Source: CAYMLL01 sp964390645 (GTDB lineage: Bacteria; Planctomycetota; UBA8108). Taken from it: a stretch of DNA of 35,238 nucleotides. Numbering within the stretch: the first letter of the stretch is position 1; every line of letters begins with the position of its first letter. Location of the stretch: NCBI GenBank assembly GCA_964390645.1, contig CAYMLL010000035.1, positions 1 to 35,238 of the forward strand, in the 5' to 3' direction. Below, piece after piece: positions 25,548 through 33,371 of the stretch. The position numbers and the translations under genes were made by a program. Below the pieces are notes generated by a model. It was not told the DNA's origin and did not search any database. It worked only from the letters and a program-made list of their open reading frames with translations.

Positions 25548-28500
25548 TCAGGAGCACACCGCTCCGGCGCTGGCACAGTCGAGATCGTCGTCGGTCGGAT
25601 CGATTCCGCAGTCTTCCGCCGCGTACTCTCCGACGGTCGGAGACGGTGGTGACGGTGCCGGTCCGCCGAGGAAGAGCCAGCCGAATATGAGCACCGCGTC
25701 CGTCAGCTCGACGGTGCCGCTGTCGTCCACGTCGGCGGAGTCGAAGCATGCCGGCTCGGTCCCTCCGGAGAAGAGGTAGCTCAGGGCCACGACGCCGTCG
25801 GTGAGCTCGATCAGACCGGAGGAGTCCACGTCTCCGCGCACGAAGAGCACCCCCTCGATCACGGTCACGTCGACCTCCGTGGTCGCGAGGTTGGCGCAGC
25901 CTTGCCCGTCGTCGACCTCGAGCTCGAAGCGGTAGGTGCCGGCTCCCTGGAGTATGGTGACCTCGGTGGCGACCTCGGTCGGCGTCGCGAAGCTGTTGGC
26001 GCCGAATCCCTCGTTCGGCGGGTCGATCTGAGACCACCGGTACGTCAGCTCCTGCGTCCCGTTGTCGCCGTCGTCCGACGTCGCCCCGTCGAGGTGAACG
26101 GTCGCCTCACCGTCGGAGAGAACGACGGTTGTCGACGGTTCCACTTGAATCCGCGCATTGGGCGGATTGTTCGGCGTACCACCGCCGCTGCGTTCGATGG
26201 ACAGGGCGTTGAGTATGGCGTTCTGATCCGTCGACCCGGGACAGTCGGGCTCGGGGCAGGGGAGCAGACGGATCGTCAGGAGGCCGTCGGAGCAGACTTC
26301 CACGCCGGAGAACCGCAGCCGGCCCGCCGCCGTCAGGGCCGGGCTCATCGGGTTGTAGTCCTCGAAGTTGACGTCCTCGTTGACGATGCGTCCCTGCAGC
26401 TCGATCTGGAAGTGGCGGGCGGCGCAGCAGCACTCGTTGAAGTACATCGTGATGTCGTGCTCGCCGCCTCCGGGCAGCGGGATCTCGAGCGTGTAGATGG
26501 GCGGTGCTGCCTCATCCCAGCGGATCGTCGAGAAGATGTGGCGGTCGCCGGGGTGGGTGCCGTCGAATCCCATGTTGTCGATCGAGTCGGGTAGCGGAGG
26601 GCACCAGTCGCAGATCGATTGGCCGCCACCGTTGTCGTCCGGTCGGATGTCGAGCGGGTCGGCGTTCTCGGGGAGTCCGCAGGGGCGGTCGCCCAGCCAC
26701 AGGTCGCCGTGCGAGTCGACCGTCGCGTCGCCACCCATGTTGATGCGCAGAGGCAGGCCGAAGGGGGCGGTCGGTACGACCGCCTCGCAGCTCAGCGTCG
26801 CACAGGACGCCTCACCCTCCCCGTCGCCCTCGACGGTGGGAACCAGCTCGTAGACGTTGATTCGCTCGGTGGGCTCGTCGGTGAACTCCGTCGCGTCGCC
26901 GGGAAGGTCGCCGATCGACTCGCCGTTGCGCAGGAGCTCGTATCCCGACAGGCTCGCCACGCAGAGCGGTTCCGTCCAGGTGCCCGTGACCGCTCCGGTG
27001 TCGGCATCGAACGAGCAGGTGAGCCCGGAGGGGCACTGTCCGACACCCGGGTCGTCGCATACGGTGAAGTCGGTCGTCACGACCTCCAGGGCGTTGAGGA
27101 TCGGGTTTGCATCGCCGCCGCCGGGACAGTCCGGATCCAGACAGCCGACCAGGTTGATGTCGAGAACCTCGTCCTCGACGGTGACGTCGTAGGCCAGCCG
27201 GCCGACCTGCTGAGCGCCGGCGGCGTACTGGTTCGCATGGACGTCCTGGTCGACGACCTCGCCCTCGATGGTCGTGGTCTGGTGCCGATTCAGGCAGCAG
27301 GCCTCGCAGAAGAACATGCTGACGACGTAGTCTCCGTTCGGGATCGGTATCGCCAGGTCGTACGCGCCGTCGTCCGGACCTCCGCCGTCCCAGCGGATGC
27401 TGCGGAACTGCAGGCTGTTCGCGGGCAGCGTCGCCGGGATGCCCGCGCCGTTGTCGTATCCGAGGTCGACGGGAGTCGGCGCCGGGGCGCACCAGGCCTC
27501 GATGGTGTTGAAGCCACCGTTGTCGACAGGCCGTATACCGAGAACGTCCTGTCCGGCACCCGGGTCTCCCAGCCAGGCGCGACCGAGCTCGTCCGTCGTC
27601 GCAGGGCCGCCCATGTTGATTCTCAGCGGCACCGCGAAGGGAACGCTGTCGACCACGACCGAGCAGCTGAGCGGCGGGCAGCCGCCTTCGCCCTCGGAGA
27701 GCGCCAGCAGCTCGTAGGTGTTGAGGCGTCCCGTGGGCTCGTCCTCGAAGGAGTTCTCGCTCACGTCGAGTGTCGCGATCTCCTCGCCGTTGCGCCAGAT
27801 CTGGTACCCATCCAGAGTCAGCCCGCAGGGAGGGTTGCTCCAGGACAGCGCGACCGACCCGCCCTCGTTGTCGACGGAGCAGGTGAAGTCGGTCGGGCAC
27901 TGACCGACTCCGGGCTCGTCGCAGACGACGTAGTCGGACGGGACCACCTCGAGGGCGCTGAGGATCGGGTTCGCATCGCCGCCGCCGGGACAGTCCGGAT
28001 CGAGACAGCCGACGAGGTTGATGTCGAGGGACTCGTCGTCGACGGTGACGCTGTAGCTCAGCCGGCCGGCCTGCTGCGTGCCGGCGGCGTACTGGTTCGC
28101 ATGGACGTCCGGCTCGACCACGACGCCCTCGATGGTCGTGGTCTGGTGCCGGTTCGGGCAGCAGGCCTCGCAGAAGAACATGCTGACGAGGTAGTCGCCG
28201 CTCGGAATCGGGATCTCCAGGTCGTACGCGCCGTCGGCCGGACCTCCGCCGTCCCAGCGGATGCTCTGGAACATCAGGCTGTTCTGCGGCAAGGTCGCCG
28301 GAACTCCGGCGGCGAGGTCGTAGCCCAGGTCGAGCGGGTCGGCAGTCGTGCCGCTACACCACTGGGCCGCGGTCAGGAAGTTGCCGCCTCCGACGTCGTT
28401 CGGGCGGATGTTGAGGGGGTCGGCGTTCGCGCCCTCGTCGCCGAGCCAGACGCGCCCGTAGGAGTCCTGTGTCTCCGGGCCGCCCATGTTGATACGCAGC

Positions 28501-28586
28501 GGTACGTCGAAGAGCTCCTGTCCGACGAGTCCGGTGGTCGTGAGACTGACGCAGACAGCGACGAGTGCCGCGTTGAGATCGCGCAT
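25548..28586 (-). CDS. Secreted protein with three malectin-like repeats, PKD-like domain and dockerin-like end
   Basis: The protein is 1012 residues. ATG 28586 has a strong GGAGGAAG site upstream, and a signal peptide ends near GLVGQ (about 23); the frame extends upstream, but that part lacks protein character. Malectin-like modules begin near residues 24, 315 and 607, each with PLRINMGG. Modules 1 and 2 are very similar and have EACC where module 3, like the neighbouring protein, has ECCC. Short fibronectin-like spacers (GYQIWRNGEE, GYELLRNGES) separate them. A PKD-like domain (about 805-910, YRWSQIDPP and YRFELEVDDG) precedes paired dockerin loops (about 915-970; GDVDSSGLIELTDG, DVDDSGTVELTD) and a Cys tail. 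It is first in the leftward cluster and probably binds surface glycans. Confidence 0.85.
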   Translation of the reverse strand: MRDLNAALVAVCVSLTTTGLVGQELFDVPLRINMGGPETQDSYGRVWLGDEGANADPLNIRPNDVGGGNFLTAAQWCSGTTADPLDLGYDLAAGVPATLPQNSLMFQSIRWDGGGPADGAYDLEIPIPSGDYLVSMFFCEACCPNRHQTTTIEGVVVEPDVHANQYAAGTQQAGRLSYSVTVDDESLDINLVGCLDPDCPGGGDANPILSALEVVPSDYVVCDEPGVGQCPTDFTCSVDNEGGSVALSWSNPPCGLTLDGYQIWRNGEEIATLDVSENSFEDEPTGRLNTYELLALSEGEGGCPPLSCSVVVDSVPFAVPLRINMGGPATTDELGRAWLGDPGAGQDVLGIRPVDNGGFNTIEAWCAPAPTPVDLGYDNGAGIPATLPANSLQFRSIRWDGGGPDDGAYDLAIPIPNGDYVVSMFFCEACCLNRHQTTTIEGEVVDQDVHANQYAAGAQQVGRLAYDVTVEDEVLDINLVGCLDPDCPGGGDANPILNALEVVTTDFTVCDDPGVGQCPSGLTCSFDADTGAVTGTWTEPLCVASLSGYELLRNGESIGDLPGDATEFTDEPTERINVYELVPTVEGDGEGEASCATLSCEAVVPTAPFGLPLRINMGGDATVDSHGDLWLGDRPCGLPENADPLDIRPDDNGGGQSICDWCPPLPDSIDNMGFDGTHPGDRHIFSTIRWDEAAPPIYTLEIPLPGGGEHDITMYFNECCCAARHFQIELQGRIVNEDVNFEDYNPMSPALTAAGRLRFSGVEVCSDGLLTIRLLPCPEPDCPGSTDQNAILNALSIERSGGGTPNNPPNARIQVEPSTTVVLSDGEATVHLDGATSDDGDNGTQELTYRWSQIDPPNEGFGANSFATPTEVATEVTILQGAGTYRFELEVDDGQGCANLATTEVDVTVIEGVLFVRGDVDSSGLIELTDGVVALSYLFSGGTEPACFDSADVDDSGTVELTDAVLIFGWLFLGGPAPSPPSPTVGEYAAEDCGIDPTDDDLDCASAGAVCS
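27030..28510 (-). repeat. Tandem duplication of a malectin-like module
   Basis: Modules 1 and 2 of the three-repeat protein are direct repeats with a period of about 870 nt (290 residues). They share long identical stretches, such as the HQTTTIEG, VHANQYAAG and NLVGCLDPDCPGGGDANP segments. The similarity is also plain at the DNA level (27110-27165 against 27980-28035), indicating a recent duplication. Confidence 0.85.
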
Positions 28587-28684
28587 GACGTGCTTCCTCC
28601 CTCGTAGGTCCGGACTCACCCCTGCTCGCGGGGCGGTGGTCTTCGTCCGGCTCGATGCCGCGGGCGTTAGCCCGAGTAGCTCGA

Positions 28685-28712
28685 CTCCGGAACGGAGCCG
28701 TTGAACTTCAAC
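28685..28712. promoter_or_regulatory. Adjacent palindromes, possible operator
   Basis: CTCCG-gaa-CGGAG (28685-28697) is followed at once by GTTGAA-c-TTCAAC (28700-28712). They lie about 100-126 nt upstream of the leftward cluster's first start codon. Such short dyads can be regulator binding sites; function is inferred from position only. Confidence 0.3.
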
Positions 28713-28818
28713 CCAAACGATGAAATTTCGGACTCTGCGCCTTCGGTAACGCTGGCGCCCGCAGAGCCGCCCCGCGGCGTTCATGACGACCGGGAGGCGG
28801 CTGACCCTCGCCGACGAT

Positions 28819-28868
28819 CATCCCAGGTAGGGTAGATGGTTGTCAAGGCAGGAGGTTAGCCTGGGATG
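28819..28868 (+). promoter_or_regulatory. Inverted repeat upstream of the TPR lipoprotein gene
   Basis: CATCCCAGG (28819-28827) and CCTGGGATG (28860-28868) are perfect complements 32 nt apart, about 90 nt before the TPR gene start. It could be a leader stem-loop or a two-site operator. Confidence 0.3.
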
Positions 28869-28958
28869 GACGGAGGCGACCGGGAATAGGCCGTGACGGT
28901 CGGCGCGGACGGCTCTACCATGGCGCGGATGTCTGGAAGCCGCTGCGAAAGGAGCCCG

Positions 28959-31301
28959 GTGGCGTGCCGGCGAGCTGCCGGCTGCTCGCGTTCCGGGAGC
29001 CCGGCGAGTCGCCGCGAGGCGGTCGGTCGGGCGAGCCGTTCACGCCCGGGAATCGCCCTGGGTTCACCCGTCGGCTGCGGTCCTGTCGCGGGGTTGCTCC
29101 GGGGCAGTGCGCTTCTGCTCGTGGCAAGTCAGCTCTCGTGCTCCGACGGAGAGCCGCCCGATTCGACGACGAGGTCGCCGGGGTCGTCCTCGGTGGAGCG
29201 TCAGGTGGTCCCGCTTCCTTCGCCGCGACCCGTGCCGCACGAGCTTCACGAGGAGTACGAGTCCGTACTCCGGCTGCGCTCTGGCGGCGACTTCGAGGGC
29301 GCGGCGCGGCGGTGCTCCTCCCTGCTGCAGCAGCTCTCCGGTATCTGGGGCCGGAGCCATCCGGATCTGGCGCCGTACTACTACAACTTCGCGCTCACGC
29401 TCAAGCAGGCCGGCCGGCACGACGACTGCCTCACGGTGCTCGCGAATGCGCTGGCGAAGTGGCCGGACGATCTGCAGTGTCGCGTTCTCGACGCCACGAC
29501 TCGAGCGGAGGTCGCTCTCTCGAGCGAGTCGTTCAGCGACCTGGCCCACCGGGGTTTCGAGACCATTCTCGTCCCCGAACTCGTTCCGAGGCTGCGCGGA
29601 ATGCGTGTGGCGCCGGTTCAGCTCTACGGACAGTGGGCCGAGATGCTGCTGCGGGCTCACCGGTTCGAGGAGGCGCTGGATCGGGCGCGTCGCGGGCTCG
29701 AGGACGATCCCGGTCATCGTGGCTGCCGGGCGACGCAGGGACGGGCCCTGGTGCGACTGCAGCGCGACGCCGAAGCGGTGACGGTCCTCGAGTCCGTGGT
29801 CGACGAGCGGCCCGCGCCGGAGCTCAGCCTTTATCTCGCGCTCGCGTATTCCCGCAGCGGTGCCCCGCGCTCCGCGTGGTCCCGGTTCGAGGCCCTCCTG
29901 TCGGCGGATCTCGATTCGTGGGCGGGGTCCCAGGGAGTTCGTCTTCGCAGGCTTCTCCTTCAGGAGGCCGGACGGACGTTGAACGATCTCGGACGACATC
30001 GCGAGTCGGCGGAGCTCTCGCTCGACCTCCTGCGAGAGACTCCGGACCGGGCGACCGGTCTCTTCCAGCTCAGTCGCTCGCTGCGGGCCCTCGGCTCGGA
30101 CGGCGCGGCCGACGCCCTCGATCTCAGAATCCGCCGGCTGGCGCCCCGCGAGCACCACATCAAGTCGGCCGAGTTGGCCGGGGCGGCCGGACTCCCGGCT
30201 TCGGTCTTCTACTATCAGGCGCTGGCTGCGAGCACGGTCGATCGTTCGGGAGAGGCATTGCGCCTTCTGGAGGCGGCTCTGAGACGAGCTCCGCAGGCGG
30301 TCGGGCTGCACCTCGAGCGCTCCCGCATCCGTGCCCTGCTTGGACGGGTCGACCGCGCCGAGTGGGAAATCCGCCGCGCGGCCACGGAGCTCGACTCGCC
30401 GCTCCTGCAGGCCGAGCGGGCTCGTCTCCTGGCGAGGCTGGGGGACGTCGACGAGGCTCGCAAGGTGCTCGCGGAGCTGGACCTTTTGCGGGCCGAGCCG
30501 GCGAAAGAAGCGAGGCGCTCCGATGGTCCGCACGAGCTCGGTCCGGACCACGACGTCTCTTCCCGCAAGGGCCTGGCGGCTCGCTGTGCCACGGCTCACC
30601 TGCAACTCGCGGATCCGGAGAGTGCCAGGAAGTGGCTCGTCACGGCGCCGGTCGACGAGGAGTCGCTCCTTTGCCGCGCCGGCATCGCGGTGGCGGAAGG
30701 CCGTCTGGACGAGGCCCGGAGGATCCTGCGATCCAGCTTCCACGAGCTTCCCGGAGGAGCGACCCGCGCGGGCGCGCTGAGGCTGCTGGTCGACCTCCAG
30801 GGCGCGAAAGAGGACGGCTCTGCGGGCCCGGGCGCGGCCCAGTTCGATCCGAGCGACGCGATCGATAACCCGCATCTCTTCCGTCACGGGCTCTTTCTCG
30901 GCCGATCGACGGCTCCGGGAGAAGGGACGGACACGCTCTCCGTGCGGATCCGATCGATCGGTGCGATTCTCGATCGCAGGGACGGGATCGCGCGCTCGAT
31001 GCGCGGCTCCGCCGATCGTGACGTCGTCGCTCGTTTCGAGGCGATGCACGCGCTGTACGTCGAGGTGAGAGCCCATCGCAAGGCTCGCGAGGTCGCCTCG
31101 TATCTGGTGCGTCTGGAACCATCGAAGGTCGCTGCGTCGCTGCGTCTGGCCCGGACCTTCTCCGCTCCGGAGCACATCGTGGTTCGCGTGTCGGCGATCC
31201 GCAACGCGCTTCGCCTGTCGCCCGCACACCCGGAGGCGCTCCGTCTCCTGGAGCAGGAGCAGCGGCTCCTGGGACTGGAGGTCTCCCGGCAAGACCGATG
31301 A
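28959..31301 (+). CDS. TPR-repeat lipoprotein
   Basis: The protein is about 780 residues. A GTG at 28959 is chosen because AAAGGAG ends 4 nt upstream; in-frame starts at 28893, 28920 and 28929 are possible. The N-terminus is unusually long (about 45 residues, Arg-rich) before the hydrophobic stretch GLLRGSALLLVASQLSC; Cys61 is the likely lipidation site, although Gln at -3 is atypical. The rest is helical, with recurring tetratricopeptide-type pairs, for example YYYNFALTLKQAGRHDDCLTV, GQWAEMLLRAHRFEEALDRA, LYLALAYSRSGAPRSAW and AEWEIRRAAT. TPR proteins serve as protein-interaction scaffolds. The stop overlaps the next start (ATGA), so it is cotranslated with the ASPIC/UnbV protein, a pairing common in planctomycetes and related phyla. 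Confidence 0.8.
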   Translation: MACRRAAGCSRSGSPASRREAVGRASRSRPGIALGSPVGCGPVAGLLRGSALLLVASQLSCSDGEPPDSTTRSPGSSSVERQVVPLPSPRPVPHELHEEYESVLRLRSGGDFEGAARRCSSLLQQLSGIWGRSHPDLAPYYYNFALTLKQAGRHDDCLTVLANALAKWPDDLQCRVLDATTRAEVALSSESFSDLAHRGFETILVPELVPRLRGMRVAPVQLYGQWAEMLLRAHRFEEALDRARRGLEDDPGHRGCRATQGRALVRLQRDAEAVTVLESVVDERPAPELSLYLALAYSRSGAPRSAWSRFEALLSADLDSWAGSQGVRLRRLLLQEAGRTLNDLGRHRESAELSLDLLRETPDRATGLFQLSRSLRALGSDGAADALDLRIRRLAPREHHIKSAELAGAAGLPASVFYYQALAASTVDRSGEALRLLEAALRRAPQAVGLHLERSRIRALLGRVDRAEWEIRRAATELDSPLLQAERARLLARLGDVDEARKVLAELDLLRAEPAKEARRSDGPHELGPDHDVSSRKGLAARCATAHLQLADPESARKWLVTAPVDEESLLCRAGIAVAEGRLDEARRILRSSFHELPGGATRAGALRLLVDLQGAKEDGSAGPGAAQFDPSDAIDNPHLFRHGLFLGRSTAPGEGTDTLSVRIRSIGAILDRRDGIARSMRGSADRDVVARFEAMHALYVEVRAHRKAREVASYLVRLEPSKVAASLRLARTFSAPEHIVVRVSAIRNALRLSPAHPEALRLLEQEQRLLGLEVSRQDR

Positions 31302-33010
31302 AGAACGCCCGTCCGCCATCGCGTCGCGTCGTGCACCTCCTCGTCGCCTTGCAGCTGTCCTGCTCCGGCGGCGACCCGGGCGATGCTGAATCCGATCCGG
31401 GGCCCCCGGGGTCGATCCCCGGGGCCTTCTTCGAAGATGTCAGCGCGGGGTCGGGAGTCGAGTTCCGTTTCGTCAACGGCGCGAGCGGCCGGCGGATTCT
31501 GCTCGAGTCGCTCGCGGGGGGGCTCGGATGGATCGACCACGACGGTGACGGAGATCAGGATCTGTACGTCGTCAACGGTCACTCCGACCCGCTGCGTGCA
31601 GCGTTGCCGGGGGCGCAGAGCAACCGTCTCTTCCGGAACGACGGATCGGGGAAGTTCACGGACGTGACCGAAGAGGCCGGTGTCGGCGACCGACGTTACG
31701 GCTTCGGGCTGGCCGTGGGTGACTATGACAGCGACGGGCACCAGGATCTCTTCGTGACCAACTTCGGCCGCAACACCCTCTACCGGAATCGGGGCGACGG
31801 GACCTTCGTCGACGTCACCGAGCAGGCGGGTCTTCGCGAAGAGGGCTGGAGCATGAGCGCGGCCTGGTTCGATATGGACGGTGACCGCGATCTCGACCTC
31901 TACGTGGTCCAGTATCTCGTCTACTACCCTGGGCTGTCCCGGGATTGCGAGGAGAACGGACAGGGCGTGCACTGTCATCCGCGCCTCTTCGCGGGGGCTC
32001 CGGACCTGCTCTACGAGAACCGGGGCGACGGCAGCTTCGTCGAGATCGGCAGCCGGGCGGGTATCGACCGGGCCGGCAGCCACGAGGGCAAGGGGCTGGG
32101 GCTTGTCGTGTTCGACCAGGACCGGGACGGTCACGTGGACGTGTACGTCGCGAACGACACGACCGCGAACTTCCTGTGGCGGTCTGGCGGGGACGGGACG
32201 TTCCGGGATGTCGGCCAGGAGGTCGGAGTCGCGCTGAGCCCGGACGGAAAGTCGCAGGCCGGCATGGGCGTCGATGTGGGGGACTGCAATAGCGACGGCT
32301 ATTCCGACCTCTACGTGACCAACTTCGGCTCCGAGCTCAACGCGCTCTACACCGGCGGCGAGGACGCGGTCTTCGAGGATCGGATTCGCTCCGCGGGGCT
32401 CGCGTCGACCTATGCGCCGCTGGGATTCGGCACCCTTCTGCTGGATGTCGACCTCGACGGAGATGAGGACATCGTGACGGCCAACGGTCACGTCAACGAC
32501 GTGGTCGAGATCACGGACCCGAGGCAGCAGACGACGTACAGGCAGTCGATGGCGCTTCACGTCAACGACGGAGACGGGCACTTCGAGGATGCGAGCGCGC
32601 GTGCCGGGGACTTCTTCTCGACTCGAGTGGTCGGTCGAGCACTCGCGAGCTGTGACTTCGACGGCGACCGGGCCCCCGACCTCGCGGTGCTGACGCAGGA
32701 TCGCTCCGTCGTCCTGCTGAGAAACAGGAATCCGCTCGATCATCGCGGCATCGTCGTTCGGTTGCTGACCGGCGACGGCCGACGCGAAGCCTACGGCGCC
32801 CGCGTCGAGGCTCGAGCCGGGGGGAGGTCCCGGGTCTTCGAGTACCAGAGCGCGCGCAGCTACCTGTCCGCGTGTGATCCGCGGGTCGTCATCGGGCTCG
32901 GCGAGCACGACCATCTCGACCTTCTGCGGGTCTCCTGGCCGGGTGGAAGGACCACCGAGCGCCGACGCGTTCCCGCGGGTGAGTCACTGGTCCTCGAGGA
33001 GCCGCGCTGA
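31298..33010 (+). CDS. FG-GAP/VCBS-repeat protein with ASPIC/UnbV domain (CRTAC1-like)
   Basis: The protein is 570 residues. A short hydrophobic N-terminus ends at Cys22 (LVALQLSC), a probable lipoprotein or secretion signal. About seven FG-GAP/VCBS blades carry calcium-loop motifs: DHDGDGDQDLYVVNGH (80-95), DYDSDGHQDLFVTN, DMDGDRDLDLYVV, DQDRDGHVDVYVAND, DCNSDGYSDLYVTN, DVDLDGDEDIVTANGH and DFDGDRAPDLAVL. This indicates a beta-propeller. An ASPIC/UnbV domain follows (about 486-566; YGARVEARAGG, SYLSACDPRVVIGLG, RVSWPGG). Homologues include cartilage acidic protein 1 and UnbV; the bacterial role is unknown, probably extracellular binding. The ATGA overlap with the TPR gene indicates coupling. 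Confidence 0.93.
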   Translation: MKNARPPSRRVVHLLVALQLSCSGGDPGDAESDPGPPGSIPGAFFEDVSAGSGVEFRFVNGASGRRILLESLAGGLGWIDHDGDGDQDLYVVNGHSDPLRAALPGAQSNRLFRNDGSGKFTDVTEEAGVGDRRYGFGLAVGDYDSDGHQDLFVTNFGRNTLYRNRGDGTFVDVTEQAGLREEGWSMSAAWFDMDGDRDLDLYVVQYLVYYPGLSRDCEENGQGVHCHPRLFAGAPDLLYENRGDGSFVEIGSRAGIDRAGSHEGKGLGLVVFDQDRDGHVDVYVANDTTANFLWRSGGDGTFRDVGQEVGVALSPDGKSQAGMGVDVGDCNSDGYSDLYVTNFGSELNALYTGGEDAVFEDRIRSAGLASTYAPLGFGTLLLDVDLDGDEDIVTANGHVNDVVEITDPRQQTTYRQSMALHVNDGDGHFEDASARAGDFFSTRVVGRALASCDFDGDRAPDLAVLTQDRSVVLLRNRNPLDHRGIVVRLLTGDGRREAYGARVEARAGGRSRVFEYQSARSYLSACDPRVVIGLGEHDHLDLLRVSWPGGRTTERRRVPAGESLVLEEPR

Positions 33011-33371
33011 GTGACGCGGAAGGTGTGCGTCGGCCGGGATCCGGGTCCTCGAGAGTCCGGCTTGCGCCGGAGACGGTGGTCCCGGTGCGGCGTCAGACCG
33101 AGCTCCCTCGCCACCCGGAGTCCGTCCAGGAAGCGCTTCGGGTGCGAGGGCGTGTCTTCGAGTTCGGGGTCGAGCCCCCGGATCCCGGGCGGCGTGGTGT
33201 CTTGCTTCCTCGCATCGGCGATCGAGCGATCGTGTGAACGGCCCCAGGTCTCCGGGGCTGCAGGGGGGGTGGGGCCCCTCGGGATTCACTTGATGTCTCC
33301 TTTGCAATCGGTTTTACTCCGGCCCCAGATTCTTCGGAGGCTGCTTGCCGTCGACCTGGTCGTGGTCTGAA
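33011..33371. other. Intergenic region upstream of the LEPR-XLL gene
   Basis: A TCCGGC-ttgc-GCCGGA hairpin (33056-33071) and a GCCCC/GGGGC hairpin (about 33241-33258) may mark the end of the ASPIC transcript, though neither has a T-run. The stretch 33285-33345 is AT-richer, which would suit a promoter, but no good consensus pair is visible. Confidence 0.4.

Larger units (their letters stand above)
28587..28958. other. Divergent intergenic region with several inverted repeats
   Basis: It lies between the leftward malectin/CotH cluster and the rightward TPR/ASPIC pair and so should hold both promoters. Its middle (about 28700-28740) is AT-richer than its surroundings. It contains the palindromes listed separately and a small hairpin, CGGGC-gtta-GCCCG, near 28665. 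No convincing -35/-10 pair was found. Confidence 0.5.

Noticed and set aside
12130..28586. Cellulosome gene cluster
   Set aside because: Dockerin-like loops are present but no cohesin, scaffoldin or glycoside hydrolase is visible, so the term is not justified.
21213..28607. Several long plus-strand open frames opposite the malectin-repeat genes
   Set aside because: Val/Asp/Arg-rich translations that repeat only because the genes on the other strand contain repeats.
29064..31319. Long open frame of about 750 codons on the minus strand
   Set aside because: It is antisense to the TPR lipoprotein gene, is Arg/Gln/Glu-rich with no family pattern, and arises from strong GC bias at third codon positions.
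30884..32914. Long minus-strand open frame opposite the ASPIC/UnbV gene
   Set aside because: The plus strand has clear FG-GAP and UnbV motifs; the antisense frame is low-complexity Val/Asp/Arg sequence.
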